The notes: a model not told the origin generated them from the sequence alone. DNA of 7,966 nt from an uncultured Clostridia bacterium (GCA_944380625.1 CALWIE010000113.1:1-7966), one strand, 5' to 3'. Positions 1 to 7,138 are shown, counted from the first letter of the stretch. Numbers and translations: made by a program.

Positions 1-2279
1 GGCAGGGGCTGCACGTGGGCCATCCCCGGCCCTACACCGCCCTGGACGTGGTGGCCAGAAAGCGCCGGATGCAGGGCTACAACGTGCTGTATCCCATCGG
101 CTGGGACGCCTTCGGCCTGCCCACCGAAAACTACGCCATCAAGAACCACGTCCACCCCGCCGAGGTGACCCGCCAGAACATCGCCCGGTTTAAAAAGCAG
201 ATCCAGTCCCTGGGCATCAGCTTTGACTGGAGCCGGGAGATCTCCACCACCGACCCGGAGTATTACAAGTGGACCCAGTGGATTTTCCTCCGGCTGTTCA
301 AGGCGGGCCTTGCCTATAAGAAGGAGATGAACGTCAACTGGTGCACCTCCTGCAAGTGCGTGCTGGCCAACGAAGAGGTGGTCAACGGCGTGTGCGAGCG
401 CTGCGGCAGCGAGGTGGTCCACAAGGTGAAGAGCCAGTGGATGCTGAAGATCACCGCCTATGCCCAGCGGCTTATCGACGACCTGGATTTGGTGGACTAT
501 CCTGAGCGGGTGAAGGCCCAGCAGAAGAACTGGATCGGCCGTTCCACCGGCGCGGAAGTGGACTTTGAGACAACCGCCGGGGACAAGCTGACCGTGTACA
601 CCACCCGCCCCGACACCCTCTACGGCGCCACCTACATGGTGGTCTCTCCCGAGCACCCCTATCTGGAGAAGTGGGCGGACAAGCTCCAGAACATGGAGGA
701 GATCCGGGCCTACCAGGCCGAGGCCGCCAAGAAGTCCGACTTTGAGCGCACCGAGGTGGCCAAGGAGAAGACCGGCGTAAAGCTGCAGGGCGTTTCCGCC
801 ATCAACCCCTTGACGGGGAAGGAGATCCCCATTTTCATCTCCGACTACGTGTTGGTTTCCTACGGCACCGGCGCCATCATGGCCGTGCCCGCCCACGACA
901 CCCGGGACTGGGAGTTCGCCAAGAAGTTCGGCCTGCCCATTGTGGAGGTGGTCAAGGGCGGCGATGTGGAGAAGGAGGCCTTTACCGACTGCGAGACCGG
1001 CGTGATGGTCAACTCCGGCATCCTCAATGGCCTGACGGTGGAAGAGGCCAAAAAGCGCATTACCGAATACCTGGAGGAGAAGGGCATCGGCCACGCCAAG
1101 GTGAACTTCAAGCTCCGGGACTGGGTGTTCTCCCGCCAGCGGTACTGGGGCGAGCCCATCCCAGTGGTCTACTGCGAAAAGTGCGGCTGGGTGCCCCTGC
1201 CGGAGAGCCAGCTGCCCTTAAAGCTGCCGGAGGTGGAGTCCTACGAGCCCACGGACAACGGGGAGTCCCCCCTGGCCCACATGACCGACTGGGTGAACAC
1301 CACCTGCCCCCACTGCGGCGGCCCCGCCCGGCGGGAGACGGACACCATGCCCCAATGGGCCGGTTCCTCCTGGTATTTCCTGCGGTATATGGACCCCCAC
1401 AACCAGGAGGCCTTCGCCTCGAAAGAGGCGCTGAAGTACTGGTCCCCGGTGGACTGGTACAACGGGGGCATGGAGCACACCACCCTCCACTTGCTCTACA
1501 GCCGGTTCTGGCACAAATTCCTCTTTGACCAGGGCCTGGTGCCCACCCCGGAACCCTACGGCAAGCGCACCAGCCACGGGATGATTTTGGGGGAAAACGG
1601 GGAGAAGATGAGCAAGTCCCGGGGCAACGTGGTAAACCCCGACGACATTGTGAGCGAGTACGGCGCCGATACCATGCGCCTGTACGAGATGTTCATCGGC
1701 GACTTTGAGAAGGCCGCCCCCTGGTCCAACGCGGGCATCAAGGGCTGCCGCCGGTTTGTGGAGCGCTATTGGAACCTCCAGGAGATCCTCTGCCCGGAGA
1801 AGGGCATCCGCCCCGACATGGAGGGCGCCTTCCACAAGGCCATCAAGAAGGTCAGCGAGGACACGGAGGTATTAAAGTTCAATACCGCCATCGCCGCCCT
1901 GATGACCCTTTTGAACCAGATCGCCGCCAAGGGCAGTATCTCTAAGGAAGAGCTGCGGATTTTCACCATCCTCCTGAACCCCTTCGCCCCCCATGTCACC
2001 GAAGAGGTGTGGGAGGCCCAGGGCTTGGGCGAGGGCCTGGCGGCCCAGCAGCCTTGGCCGGAGTTTGACGAGGCCAAGTGCCAGGACGACACGGTGGAGA
2101 TCGTGGTCCAGGTGCGGGGCAAGGTCCGGGCCCGCCTGAACGTGGCCGCGGACATCTCCAAAGAGGACGCCCTGGGTGCGGCCAAGGCCGAGCCCAAGGT
2201 GGCCGCCGAGATCGCCGGTAAGGACATTGTCAAGGAGATCTACGTTCCCGGGAAGCTTGTGAACATTGTCGTAAAATAA
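1..2279 (+). CDS. leuS: Leucyl-tRNA synthetase, 5'-truncated by window edge
   Basis: Class I aminoacyl-tRNA synthetase that charges tRNA-Leu with leucine in the cytoplasm. The reading frame is open from nt 3. The usual first ~45 residues are missing because the window starts just before the HIGH-type signature, seen as HVGHP at nt 12-26; the GTG at 15 is the Val of that motif and not a start. In order: a zinc-ribbon pair of Cys (CTSC at 342-353, CERC at 393-404); the CP1 editing domain with the threonine-rich TTRPDTLYG (from 600) and the universal editing Asp in AHDTRD (891-908); a second Cys pair with [25 protein letters not shown] at 1605-1619; the helical anticodon-binding domain ([14 protein letters not shown]); and the C-terminal domain ending VNIVVK with TAA. 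About 758 residues are visible, so the full length should be near the 800 usual for bacterial LeuRS. No frameshift or missing catalytic motif was seen. The promoter and any leader lie outside the window. Confidence 0.98.
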   Translation, partial: QGLHVGHPRPYTALDVVARKRRMQGYNVLYPIGWDAFGLPTENYAIKNHVHPAEVTRQNIARFKKQIQSLGISFDWSREISTTDPEYYKWTQWIFLRLFKAGLAYKKEMNVNWCTSCKCVLANEEVVNGVCERCGSEVVHKVKSQWMLKITAYAQRLIDDLDLVDYPERVKAQQKNWIGRSTGAEVDFETTAGDKLTVYTTRPDTLYGATYMVVSPEHPYLEKWADKLQNMEEIRAYQAEAAKKSDFERTEVAKEKTGVKLQGVSAINPLTGKEIPIFISDYVLVSYGTGAIMAVPAHDTRDWEFAKKFGLPIVEVVKGGDVEKEAFTDCETGVMVNSGILNGLTVEEAKKRITEYLEEKGIGHAKVNFKLRDWVFSRQRYWGEPIPVVYCEKCGWVPLPESQLPLKLPEVESYEPTDNGESPLAHMTDWVNTTCPHCGGPARRETDTMPQWAGSSWYFLRYMDPHNQEAFASKEALKYWSPVDWYNGGMEHTTLHLLYSRFWHKFLFDQGLVPTPEPYGKRTSHGMILGENGEKMSKSRGNVVNPDDIVSEYGADTMRLYEMFIGDFEKAAPWSNAGIKGCRRFVERYWNLQEILCPEKGIRPDMEGAFHKAIKKVSEDTEVLKFNTAIAALMTLLNQIAAKGSISKEELRIFTILLNPFAPHVTEEVWEAQGLGEGLAAQQPWPEFDEAKCQDDTVEIVVQVRGKVRARLNVAADISKEDALGAAKAEPKVAAEIAGKDIVKEIYVPGKLVNIVVK

Positions 2280-2290
2280 ATTTTGCAGGG

Positions 2291-2327
2291 AAAAGCCCCC
2301 GCTGCCGAATCGCAGCGGGGGCTTTTT
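2291..2327. terminator. Bidirectional intrinsic terminator between leuS and the transporter operon
   Basis: A perfect 15-bp inverted repeat, AAAAGCCCCCGCTGC (2291-2305) and its complement (2312-2326), encloses a 6-nt loop. It is followed by T5 on the + strand and preceded by A4, which becomes a U tract on the - strand. It starts 11 nt after the leuS stop and lies 19 nt beyond the stop of the convergent 89-residue gene, so it can end transcription from both sides. Confidence 0.93.
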
Positions 2328-2345
2328 GGGGAGAGGCCCGGGGGC

Positions 2346-2615
2346 TCAGAGCTCCCGGCGCCTTCTCCACCAGCCGTAGAGGGCCAGGCCGAGGAAGGCC
2401 AGCACCACCAGGCCGCATAGGGCAAGGTATCCCTGGGTCCAGGAGTCCAGGGCGCCCCAGTCCCCAAAGAGCAGTCCCCAGGCGGCCCTGAAGGGCAGCA
2501 GCACCAGGGAGGCCAGGGCGGAGAGAAGCTGGAGCCCCACCCGCAGAAGCGCCCCGCCCACGCCGAACAGGGCCCGAATAAGGTTTTCAAACAGCTCCCA
2601 CACAGCGGAAAGCAT
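2346..2615 (-). CDS. Small membrane protein, third gene of the BceAB-like operon
   Basis: An 89-residue hydrophobic protein of unrecognised family. Residues 1-50 form a long Leu/Ala/Phe-rich segment interrupted by single Arg residues, which could be one or two membrane helices or an amphipathic surface helix. A clear membrane helix covers about 64-82, followed by the basic tail WWRRRREL, which suggests a cytoplasmic C-terminus. It is probably a real gene. It starts 16 nt after the permease stop, with a ribosome binding site (AGGAAAGGGGGG) filling the gap, so translation is likely coupled to the permease. It ends just before a strong terminator. Role inferred from position only: an accessory or regulatory subunit of the transporter. 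It could instead be an independent small membrane protein that hitch-hikes on the operon. Confidence 0.72.
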   Translation of the reverse strand: MLSAVWELFENLIRALFGVGGALLRVGLQLLSALASLVLLPFRAAWGLLFGDWGALDSWTQGYLALCGLVVLAFLGLALYGWWRRRREL

Positions 2616-2631
2616 GGCAAGCCCCCCTTTC

Positions 2632-4629
2632 CTAAACCTGCGCCGCGGCGGACTCTACAATGCGGTAGTAGATCCGGGCGGTCAGGGCGTAGATCGCAAG
2701 ATAGCACAGGGCGAACACCCCTACACACCCCAGGGTGGATAGGAAGATCAGCCAGAAGTCGGACAGGCCCATTACCAAAAGGATTTTTTGGAGCATGGGG
2801 AAGGCAAACCCCAGGTGGAGCACCGCCGTCAGCAGGGGTAGGAAGAACACCAGGAGGATCTGGCTGTGGATGCTGCGCTTTACCTCCCGGCGGCTCATGC
2901 CCACCTGCTGCATGATGGTAAAGCGCCGGGCGTCCTCATAGCCCTCCGACACCTGTTTGTAGTAGATGATCAGCGCCGTGCCCAAGAGGAACAGCACCCC
3001 TAAGAACATCCCCAGGAAGAAGAGGCCTCCGTAGAGCTCTAAAAAGCTCTGCCGGGAGGAGGACGAGTCCTCCCACATCAGCCGTTCATAGGAGACCCCG
3101 GGCCCGGAGAAATCCTTGTCACCCAGGGCGGCGGCAAAGGACTGGATGTCCTGGGCGCTGGCCCCGGCCAGGTCGAAGTCGTAGGAGAAGGTGGGGGCGA
3201 TGTCGTACCCGCTGGGGGCCAAAAGCGACTCCACTACAGCCTCGTTTTGGAACACCAGGGAATACTGCTCATAGATCTGGGCGGCGGTGGAGGCGTCGGG
3301 CATATGGTAATCCGAGGGGACGATCTCATAGGTTTTATCGTCGATGTTCAGGGTGTCCCCGCCGGGGAAGGTGCCCGCCGGGTCGAAGAGGAGCGCTTGG
3401 TTTTCCTCTAAGTCCACGTCCTGGCCGGAGAAGCGCTCAAACTCCTCCTGGGTGAAAATGTCCAGCACCGCGTAAGCGTCCGAGGGAACCTCTTGGGTGT
3501 GCAATTCATTCCCTACCCGGGCGGCGGTGATGTTCCAGCCCTCCCGGTCCACCACGTTCTCCAGGGCCAGGCCCAGGCTTTCCGCCGTTTCCGCCGCGTT
3601 CCGGCGGATGAGGTCCTTGGCCTCCTGGTTGGCGCCATAGGCCGACACCAGCACGTTCCGGGGATAGCGGGCCCGGATGAGACCGTCCATAGAGGTGTAC
3701 AGGGAGAAGGTGGTGGACACTGTCACCAGCAGGGCCGTAAACAGCACGCAGATGGAGGCAAGCCCCGCGGCGTTCTGCCTCATCCGGTAGAGCATGCCGG
3801 AGACGGCGGTGAAGTGGTTGGTCTTGTAATAGAAGCCCTTGTTCTTTTTCAGCAGCTTCAAAAGGGCCGTGACGCCGGTGATGAACAGCAGGTAAGTGCC
3901 CAAGATCACCAGCACCACCGCCACAAAGAACAGCAGCAGGGCGGAGAGGGGATCTTGCACCGTCACCGCCATGGCGTAGCCCGTTCCCAGCAGGGCGGCC
4001 CCCAGCACCGCCAGGAGCCAGTGGGCCCGGGGCTCCCTCTCGCCGGCGTCGCTCCCGTGGAGCAGCTGGATGGGGCTGGATAGCCTTACCTGCAAGAGGT
4101 TGTAGCACAGCGTCAGGAAGAAAATGGCCCCGAACAGCCCCAAGGCGACCAGGGCCGCCCCGGCGGGGATGCCGAAGGCAATGGGCAGGTCCTCCCCCAG
4201 CACCTGCCCCAGGACCCAGAACATCCCTCCGGAGAACAGGGCGGCCAGCCCCAGCCCCAGGCCCAGGGAGATCCCGGCAGTGAGCAGGGTTTCCCGGAAG
4301 AGCACCCGGGCGATGTGGCGTTTTTCCATCCCCAGGATGTTGTAAAGGCCCAGCTCCTTTTTCCGGCGCTTGATGAGGAAGCTGTTGGTGTAAAAGAGGA
4401 ACAGCACCGCGAACAGGCCGATGACGAACACCCCCAGGCCCATCATGGAGGACACGGTGGAGCCGCCGTACATGGCCCCGGCGTCGATGCCCATGGAAAG
4501 GGCGGCGATGGCAGAGAACATCCACACAATGCCCACGCTGGAGAGCAGGTAGGGAAGGTACACCCGGCGGTTGTTTTTCAGGTTGGTCAAAGCCAGCTTC
4601 CAGTAGAAGTCCCAAGAGCGCTTACCCAT
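2632..4629 (-). CDS. BceB-type (FtsX-like) ABC transporter permease
   Basis: A 665-residue integral membrane permease of the peptide-7 exporter/BceB type. In studied members it works with a BceA ATPase to sense cell-wall-targeting peptide antibiotics and to remove them from, or free, their lipid targets. Ten hydrophobic helices can be placed at about 26-46, 63-83, 113-135, 152-175, 204-222, 229-255, 288-311, 531-556, 589-611 and 625-650. A large extracytoplasmic domain (about 312-530) lies between helices 7 and 8, the BceB architecture, and total length matches the usual 630-670. Family hallmarks include KRRKKELGLYNILGM after helix 2 and YYKQVSEGYEDARRF with IMQQVGMSRREVKRSI after helix 8. 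Its ATG overlaps the end of the ATPase gene by 8 nt, with the ribosome binding site (AAAGGAG) inside that gene. It is intact, with stop TAG. The ligand cannot be inferred; the large extracellular domain is the variable part that would set it. Confidence 0.93.
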   Translation of the reverse strand: MGKRSWDFYWKLALTNLKNNRRVYLPYLLSSVGIVWMFSAIAALSMGIDAGAMYGGSTVSSMMGLGVFVIGLFAVLFLFYTNSFLIKRRKKELGLYNILGMEKRHIARVLFRETLLTAGISLGLGLGLAALFSGGMFWVLGQVLGEDLPIAFGIPAGAALVALGLFGAIFFLTLCYNLLQVRLSSPIQLLHGSDAGEREPRAHWLLAVLGAALLGTGYAMAVTVQDPLSALLLFFVAVVLVILGTYLLFITGVTALLKLLKKNKGFYYKTNHFTAVSGMLYRMRQNAAGLASICVLFTALLVTVSTTFSLYTSMDGLIRARYPRNVLVSAYGANQEAKDLIRRNAAETAESLGLALENVVDREGWNITAARVGNELHTQEVPSDAYAVLDIFTQEEFERFSGQDVDLEENQALLFDPAGTFPGGDTLNIDDKTYEIVPSDYHMPDASTAAQIYEQYSLVFQNEAVVESLLAPSGYDIAPTFSYDFDLAGASAQDIQSFAAALGDKDFSGPGVSYERLMWEDSSSSRQSFLELYGGLFFLGMFLGVLFLLGTALIIYYKQVSEGYEDARRFTIMQQVGMSRREVKRSIHSQILLVFFLPLLTAVLHLGFAFPMLQKILLVMGLSDFWLIFLSTLGCVGVFALCYLAIYALTARIYYRIVESAAAQV

Positions 4630-5401
4630 GGCGCGCCACGCTCCTTTCCCCCCGGGCGGCCAGCTGGGTCAGGGTGGCGGAAACCGCCTGGTACAGCTCC
4701 TCGTCGGCCATGCCCTGCCGGTAGATCTGGTGGAAGACCTGCCCGTCCTGGATGAACAGCACCCGCCCCGCCCGGCAGGCCGCCTGGAGGGAGTGGGTCA
4801 CCATCAAAATGGTCTGGCCGTCCTCGTTGAGGCGGCCGAAGATGTCCAAAATGTCCCCGGCAGACCGGGAGTCCAGGGCCCCGGTGGGCTCATCGGCCAA
4901 GAGCAGCTCGGGCCCGGTGATGATGGCCCGGGCGATGGCCGCCCGCTGCTTCTGCCCGCCGGAGACCTCATAGGGGTACTTTTGCAGCAGCTCCCAAATG
5001 CCCAGCCGGTGGGCGATGGGGTCGAGGCGGCTTTTCATCTCCGGGTAGGTTTTTCCCGCCAGCACCAGGGGCAGGAAGATGTTGTCCTGGATGGAAAAGG
5101 TGTCCAAGAGGTGGAAGTCCTGGAACACAAATCCCAGGTGGTCCCGCCTAAAGGCGGAGATCTCCCTCTCGTTTAGGGCGGCGATGTCCCGCATGTTTAA
5201 AAACACCTGGCCGTTTGTGGGTTTGTCCAGCCCCGCCAGGATGTTTAAGAGGGTAGTCTTGCCCGAGCCCGACTCCCCCATGATGGCCACAAACTCCCCC
5301 TTTTCCACGGTGAAGCTCACCCCCGAAAGGGCTGTCACCTTGGCCCCGCCCAGGCGGGTGGCGTACACCTTTTTCAAATCCTTTACCTGCAAAAGCGCCA
5401 T
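4622..5401 (-). CDS. BceA-type ABC transporter ATPase
   Basis: A 259-residue cytoplasmic nucleotide-binding subunit that would power the adjacent FtsX-like permease. All ATPase motifs are present: Walker A GESGSGKT at 42-49, Q-loop Gln94 in FVFQDFHLLDTFSIQDNIFL (a wording typical of BceA/MacB-like ATPases), signature VSGGQ at 146-150, Walker B LLLADE at 166-171, D-loop GALD at 174-177 and switch His203 in VTHS. The last ~35 residues are a short family-type extension. The ATG at 5401 is supported by AAGGAG at 5411-5416 with a 9-nt spacer. It is the first gene of a three-gene - strand operon and its TAA overlaps the permease start. LolD/MacB-like ATPases have similar motifs, but the BceB-type partner decides the assignment. 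Confidence 0.95.
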   Translation of the reverse strand: MALLQVKDLKKVYATRLGGAKVTALSGVSFTVEKGEFVAIMGESGSGKTTLLNILAGLDKPTNGQVFLNMRDIAALNEREISAFRRDHLGFVFQDFHLLDTFSIQDNIFLPLVLAGKTYPEMKSRLDPIAHRLGIWELLQKYPYEVSGGQKQRAAIARAIITGPELLLADEPTGALDSRSAGDILDIFGRLNEDGQTILMVTHSLQAACRAGRVLFIQDGQVFHQIYRQGMADEELYQAVSATLTQLAARGERSVARHG

Positions 5402-5410
5402 GGTCTACCT

Positions 5411-5416
5411 CTCCTT
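5411..5416 (-). promoter_or_regulatory. Ribosome binding site of the ABC ATPase
   Basis: AAGGAG read on the - strand lies 9 nt before the ATG at 5401. It fixes the start of the operon's first gene; no better start lies upstream. Confidence 0.8.
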
Positions 5417-5457
5417 TTTCATTTCGCGGGAACACAGCTTCCCTTTTTTCTGGAAAA

Positions 5458-5486
5458 AGTATAGGCCCCATTTCTTACAGGTTTTA
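5458..5486 (-). promoter_or_regulatory. Candidate promoter of the transporter operon (weak -35)
   Basis: The best -10 upstream of the ATPase on the - strand is TATACT at 5458-5463. The hexamer 17 nt further upstream (TAAAAC, 5481-5486) matches TTGACA at only two positions. This pattern, a good -10 with no -35 and a repeat-rich stretch overlapping the -35 position, is what an activator-dependent promoter looks like. An alternative -10 (TATAAA, 5483-5488) also lacks a proper -35. The assignment is inferred from sequence only. Confidence 0.4.
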
Positions 5487-5522
5487 TAAGGCCGCCTTAC
5501 AAAAGGGAGACGGAAACCTTAC
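5474..5522. repeat. Three CTTAC direct repeats with 22-bp phasing
   Basis: CTTAC (GTAAG on the operon's strand) occurs at 5474-5478, 5496-5500 and 5518-5522, each start exactly 22 bp after the previous one, about two helical turns, so all three lie on the same face of the DNA. They lie over and upstream of the weak -35 of the transporter promoter. OmpR-family response regulators, which include the BceR type, commonly bind direct repeats phased at about one or two helical turns. This makes the array a candidate activator site, though five-base repeats can also arise by chance. Confidence 0.45.
5482..5504. promoter_or_regulatory. 23-bp near-perfect palindrome, candidate operator
   Basis: The arms TTTTATAAGGC (5482-5492) and GCCTTACAAAA (5494-5504) are inverted complements with a single mismatch (5486/5500) around one central base. 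The site sits between the divergent genes, over the -35 region of the transporter promoter and about 60 bp upstream of the -35 of the 145-residue gene. It is followed by no U tract on either strand, and it lies upstream of the predicted start of both transcripts, so it reads better as a protein-binding dyad than as a terminator. Confidence 0.5.
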
Positions 5523-5562
5523 TAAATGCCGGCGCCTTTCCCCGGTTTTTCCGGGCGGGCGC

Positions 5563-5592
5563 TTGCCAAAAGAGAGGGCTATCTTGTATAAT
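5563..5592 (+). promoter_or_regulatory. Sigma-A promoter of the 145-residue membrane protein gene
   Basis: TTGCCA (5563-5568) and a perfect TATAAT (5587-5592) are separated by 18 bp. The predicted start of transcription is near 5599, giving a very short leader with the ribosome binding site GGGGAG (5605-5610) 7 nt before the ATG at 5618. Confidence 0.85.
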
Positions 5593-5617
5593 AAAAAAAG
5601 GAAAGGGGAGAGAGCGC

Positions 5618-6055
5618 ATGAGAGGGCATTCCCAACACCCGAAAGGCCTTTTTCGCCAGTACCTGTGCCAAAAACGGACTTGGATGCGGTTTGTGGCCGT
5701 CTTTGCCATCGGCTATTACGCCTGGGTGGGCTACCAGGAGACGGTGGGGGCGGAGTATCCCACGGACCTGCTGCCGGAGGTGGCCCGGGATCTGCTGGTG
5801 GCCTTTTTGATCGCCTTGAATTTCTTTTTCAGCTGGTTTATCGACCCCCTGCTGGAGTCGGCCATGTGGGTGCCTCCCTGGGCCTGGGCGGGCTTGGTGC
5901 TGGCCATGGTGGGGTTTGCGTGCGCCACCGGCCGGGAGGCCTGGCTGGTGCTCTTTTTGAACCTGAAAAGCATTTGGATCATGATTCAGGCCCGCCGGAA
6001 AAAGTTTCCCCCGGACGACCGCCACACCTATTACGGCCGCCATTTGAACCTGTAA
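5618..6055 (+). CDS. Putative four-helix membrane protein, unknown function
   Basis: A 145-residue protein whose family I do not recognise. Four hydrophobic segments at about 24-39, 57-78, 86-104 and 107-124 suggest a small integral membrane protein. The N-terminus (HPKGLFRQYLCQKR) and the C-terminus (QARRKKFPPDDRH) are both basic, which by the positive-inside rule puts both in the cytoplasm. No catalytic motif, transporter signature or signal peptidase site is apparent. The gene stands alone: its own strong promoter lies 26 nt upstream, and a terminator follows the TAA at once. It diverges from the BceAB-like operon and shares its upstream region, so co-regulation is possible but unproven. 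Coding character is supported by the promoter, ribosome binding site and terminator that frame it, and by base composition like its neighbours. Confidence 0.85.
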   Translation: MRGHSQHPKGLFRQYLCQKRTWMRFVAVFAIGYYAWVGYQETVGAEYPTDLLPEVARDLLVAFLIALNFFFSWFIDPLLESAMWVPPWAWAGLVLAMVGFACATGREAWLVLFLNLKSIWIMIQARRKKFPPDDRHTYYGRHLNL

Positions 6056-6059
6056 AGAG

Positions 6060-6090
6060 AGGCCCCCGGCCATGCGCCAGGGGCCTTTTT
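6060..6090 (+). terminator. Intrinsic terminator after the 145-residue gene
   Basis: A stem of AGGCCCC (6060-6066) plus GGC pairs with GCC plus GGGGCCT (6080-6086), with one C/A mismatch and a 5-nt loop (CATGC). T4 continues to 6090 directly after the stem. It starts 5 nt after the stop codon. Confidence 0.88.
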
Positions 6091-6140
6091 GGGGGCTGTG
6101 CCATTCCCCGGGGGTATGGTTCGGTATGAAAAAAAGGCAT

Positions 6141-6169
6141 TTGCCATTTTCCCGGGAGGGGTCTATACT
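6141..6169 (+). promoter_or_regulatory. Sigma-A promoter of the DUF3737 gene
   Basis: TTGCCA (6141-6146) and TATACT (6164-6169) are separated by exactly 17 bp. The transcript would begin near 6176 and carry a ~54-nt leader. Because the promoter lies inside the upstream extension of the open frame, it rules out a start near 6089. Confidence 0.85.
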
Positions 6170-6215
6170 GTAGTAAGGCGCGTGGGGAGGAAAGCGGCGC
6201 CGGAAGAGAGAGGAA

Positions 6216-6222
6216 AAGGAGG
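6216..6222 (+). promoter_or_regulatory. Ribosome binding site that fixes the GTG start of the DUF3737 gene
   Basis: AAGGAGG, a full-strength site, lies 7 nt before GTG 6230. A second in-frame GTG at 6236 has a less suitable spacing of 13 nt. Confidence 0.85.
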
Positions 6223-6229
6223 AAGAGAC

Positions 6230-7069
6230 GTGAACGTGATTGAAAACCAAACCCTGGACCAGGAGCGGGCCCTGTACGGCCTGACCGGCGCCCGGGTGGT
6301 AAACTGCCGGTTTGAAGGCCCCGCCGACGGGGAAAGCGCTTTTAAGGAGTGCAAAAACGTGGCGGCGGAGGGCTGCTTTTTCGACCTGCGCTACCCCTTT
6401 TGGCACGACGAGGGCCTTACGATCCGAGACGGGGAGATGACGGAAAACTGCCGGGCGGCCCTGTGGTATTCCCACCACATCCAGATCGAGGGCACAAAGC
6501 TTCACGGCATCAAGGCCCTTAGGGAGTGCGGGGACGTAATGCTCCAGGGCTGCCACATCGTCTCCCCGGAGTTTGGCTGGTCGGTGCGCAACATCCAGAT
6601 GGAGGACTGCGCCGCCGAGTCCGAGTACTTTATGGTGCGCTCTGTAAACCTGCGTTTCGAGAAGGTGCGGCTCAAGGGGAAGTACTCTTTCCAGTACATC
6701 GAAAACGGCCTGTTCGAGGGCTGCGAGTTCGACACCAAGGACGCCTTTTGGCACGCGAAGAACGTGCTGGTGAAGGACAGCGTGGTCAAGGGGGAGTACC
6801 TGGGCTGGTACAGCGAGAACCTCACCTTTGAAAACTGCAAGATCATCGGCACCCAGCCCCTGTGCTACTGCAAGGGGCTGAAGCTCGTTGGCTGCGAGAT
6901 GGTGGGCTGCGACCTTTCCTTCGAGCGCAGCCAGGTCCAGGCCAGCCTGACCGCCCCCATCGACAGCATCAAGAACCCCCTTTCCGGCAGCCAGATCACC
7001 GCGCCCCGGGTAGGGGAGGTCATCCGGGACATCGAAGGGGCCGACGGGGAGGTCCTGGCAGGGTCCTGA
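6230..7069 (+). CDS. DUF3737 family right-handed beta-helix protein
   Basis: A 279-residue protein I assign to the DUF3737 family; its biochemical role is not established. The sequence from about residue 20 to 235 is a run of imperfect ~20-residue repeats in which a Cys or hydrophobic pair (NCRFEG, GCFFDL, GCHIVS, GCEFDT, ENCKII, GCEMVG) alternates with aromatic turns (PFWH, ALWYS, FGWS, AFWH, LGWYS). This is the pattern of a right-handed beta-helix like that of pectate-lyase or adhesin folds. No signal peptide is seen, so it is probably cytoplasmic. The start is GTG at 6230: AAGGAGG (6216-6222) lies 7 nt upstream and the promoter lies at 6141-6169. The frame stays open upstream to about 6089, but those 47 codons overlap the promoter. 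The many Cys residues in the repeats are more likely structural stacking positions than a metal site. Confidence 0.88.
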   Translation: MNVIENQTLDQERALYGLTGARVVNCRFEGPADGESAFKECKNVAAEGCFFDLRYPFWHDEGLTIRDGEMTENCRAALWYSHHIQIEGTKLHGIKALRECGDVMLQGCHIVSPEFGWSVRNIQMEDCAAESEYFMVRSVNLRFEKVRLKGKYSFQYIENGLFEGCEFDTKDAFWHAKNVLVKDSVVKGEYLGWYSENLTFENCKIIGTQPLCYCKGLKLVGCEMVGCDLSFERSQVQASLTAPIDSIKNPLSGSQITAPRVGEVIRDIEGADGEVLAGS

Positions 7070-7107
7070 GCCCCAAAGGAAAAGAGGCCGCCCGCCCCTT
7101 TCGGGGA

Positions 7108-7136
7108 TTGACAGCGGGGCCCTTGGAGGCTATAAT
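7108..7136 (+). promoter_or_regulatory. Perfect-consensus sigma-A promoter driving the T-box leader
   Basis: TTGACA (7108-7113) and TATAAT (7131-7136) are separated by 17 bp, matching the consensus at all twelve positions and in spacing. Transcription should begin near 7143. Such a strong promoter fits control by attenuation, in which most transcripts are stopped downstream unless the leader is switched. Confidence 0.93.
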
Positions 7137-7138
7137 AT

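Noticed and set aside
15..17. GTG as the start of leuS
   Set aside because: It is the valine of the HVGHP catalytic motif, which lies about 48 residues into LeuRS; the frame is open back to the window edge.
1218..1835. 205-codon open frame on the - strand within leuS
   Set aside because: It is antisense to the catalytic core of leuS, has no ribosome binding site or motif of its own and shows antisense composition.
3506..4615. 369-codon open frame on the - strand inside the permease
   Set aside because: It is an alternative frame of the BceB-like gene. The translation is Pro/Gly/Arg-rich with no motif, whereas the permease frame shows family signatures throughout.
4626..4637. Adjacent rare restriction-type palindromes (CCATGG and GGCGCGCC) at the ATPase/permease junction, suggesting a cloning join
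   Set aside because: Both are within continuous, family-consistent coding sequence of the overlapping genes and are expected by chance in GC-rich DNA; nothing else looks engineered.
5532..5562. GC-rich hairpin (GCGCC ... CCCGG-TTTTT-CCGGG ... GGCGC) in the divergent intergenic region
   Set aside because: The T run is in the loop and not after the stem, so it does not look like a terminator. It abuts the -35 of the + strand promoter and could be incidental GC-rich symmetry.
6089..6229. Upstream extension of the DUF3737 frame beginning with TTG
   Set aside because: It overlaps the terminator of the preceding gene and the promoter at 6141-6169, and has no ribosome binding site. The GTG at 6230 has AAGGAGG at the right distance.
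5579..6754. 391-codon open frame on the - strand
   Set aside because: It lies antisense across the 145-residue gene, its terminator, the DUF3737 promoter and half of the DUF3737 gene. Its translation is low-complexity, rich in His, Pro, Ala and Gly, as expected from the reverse strand of GC-rich coding DNA.
7095..7106. CCCC-TTTC-GGGG hairpin after the DUF3737 gene as a terminator
   Set aside because: The stem is only 4 bp and no U tract follows. No convincing terminator is visible between 7069 and the T-box promoter.
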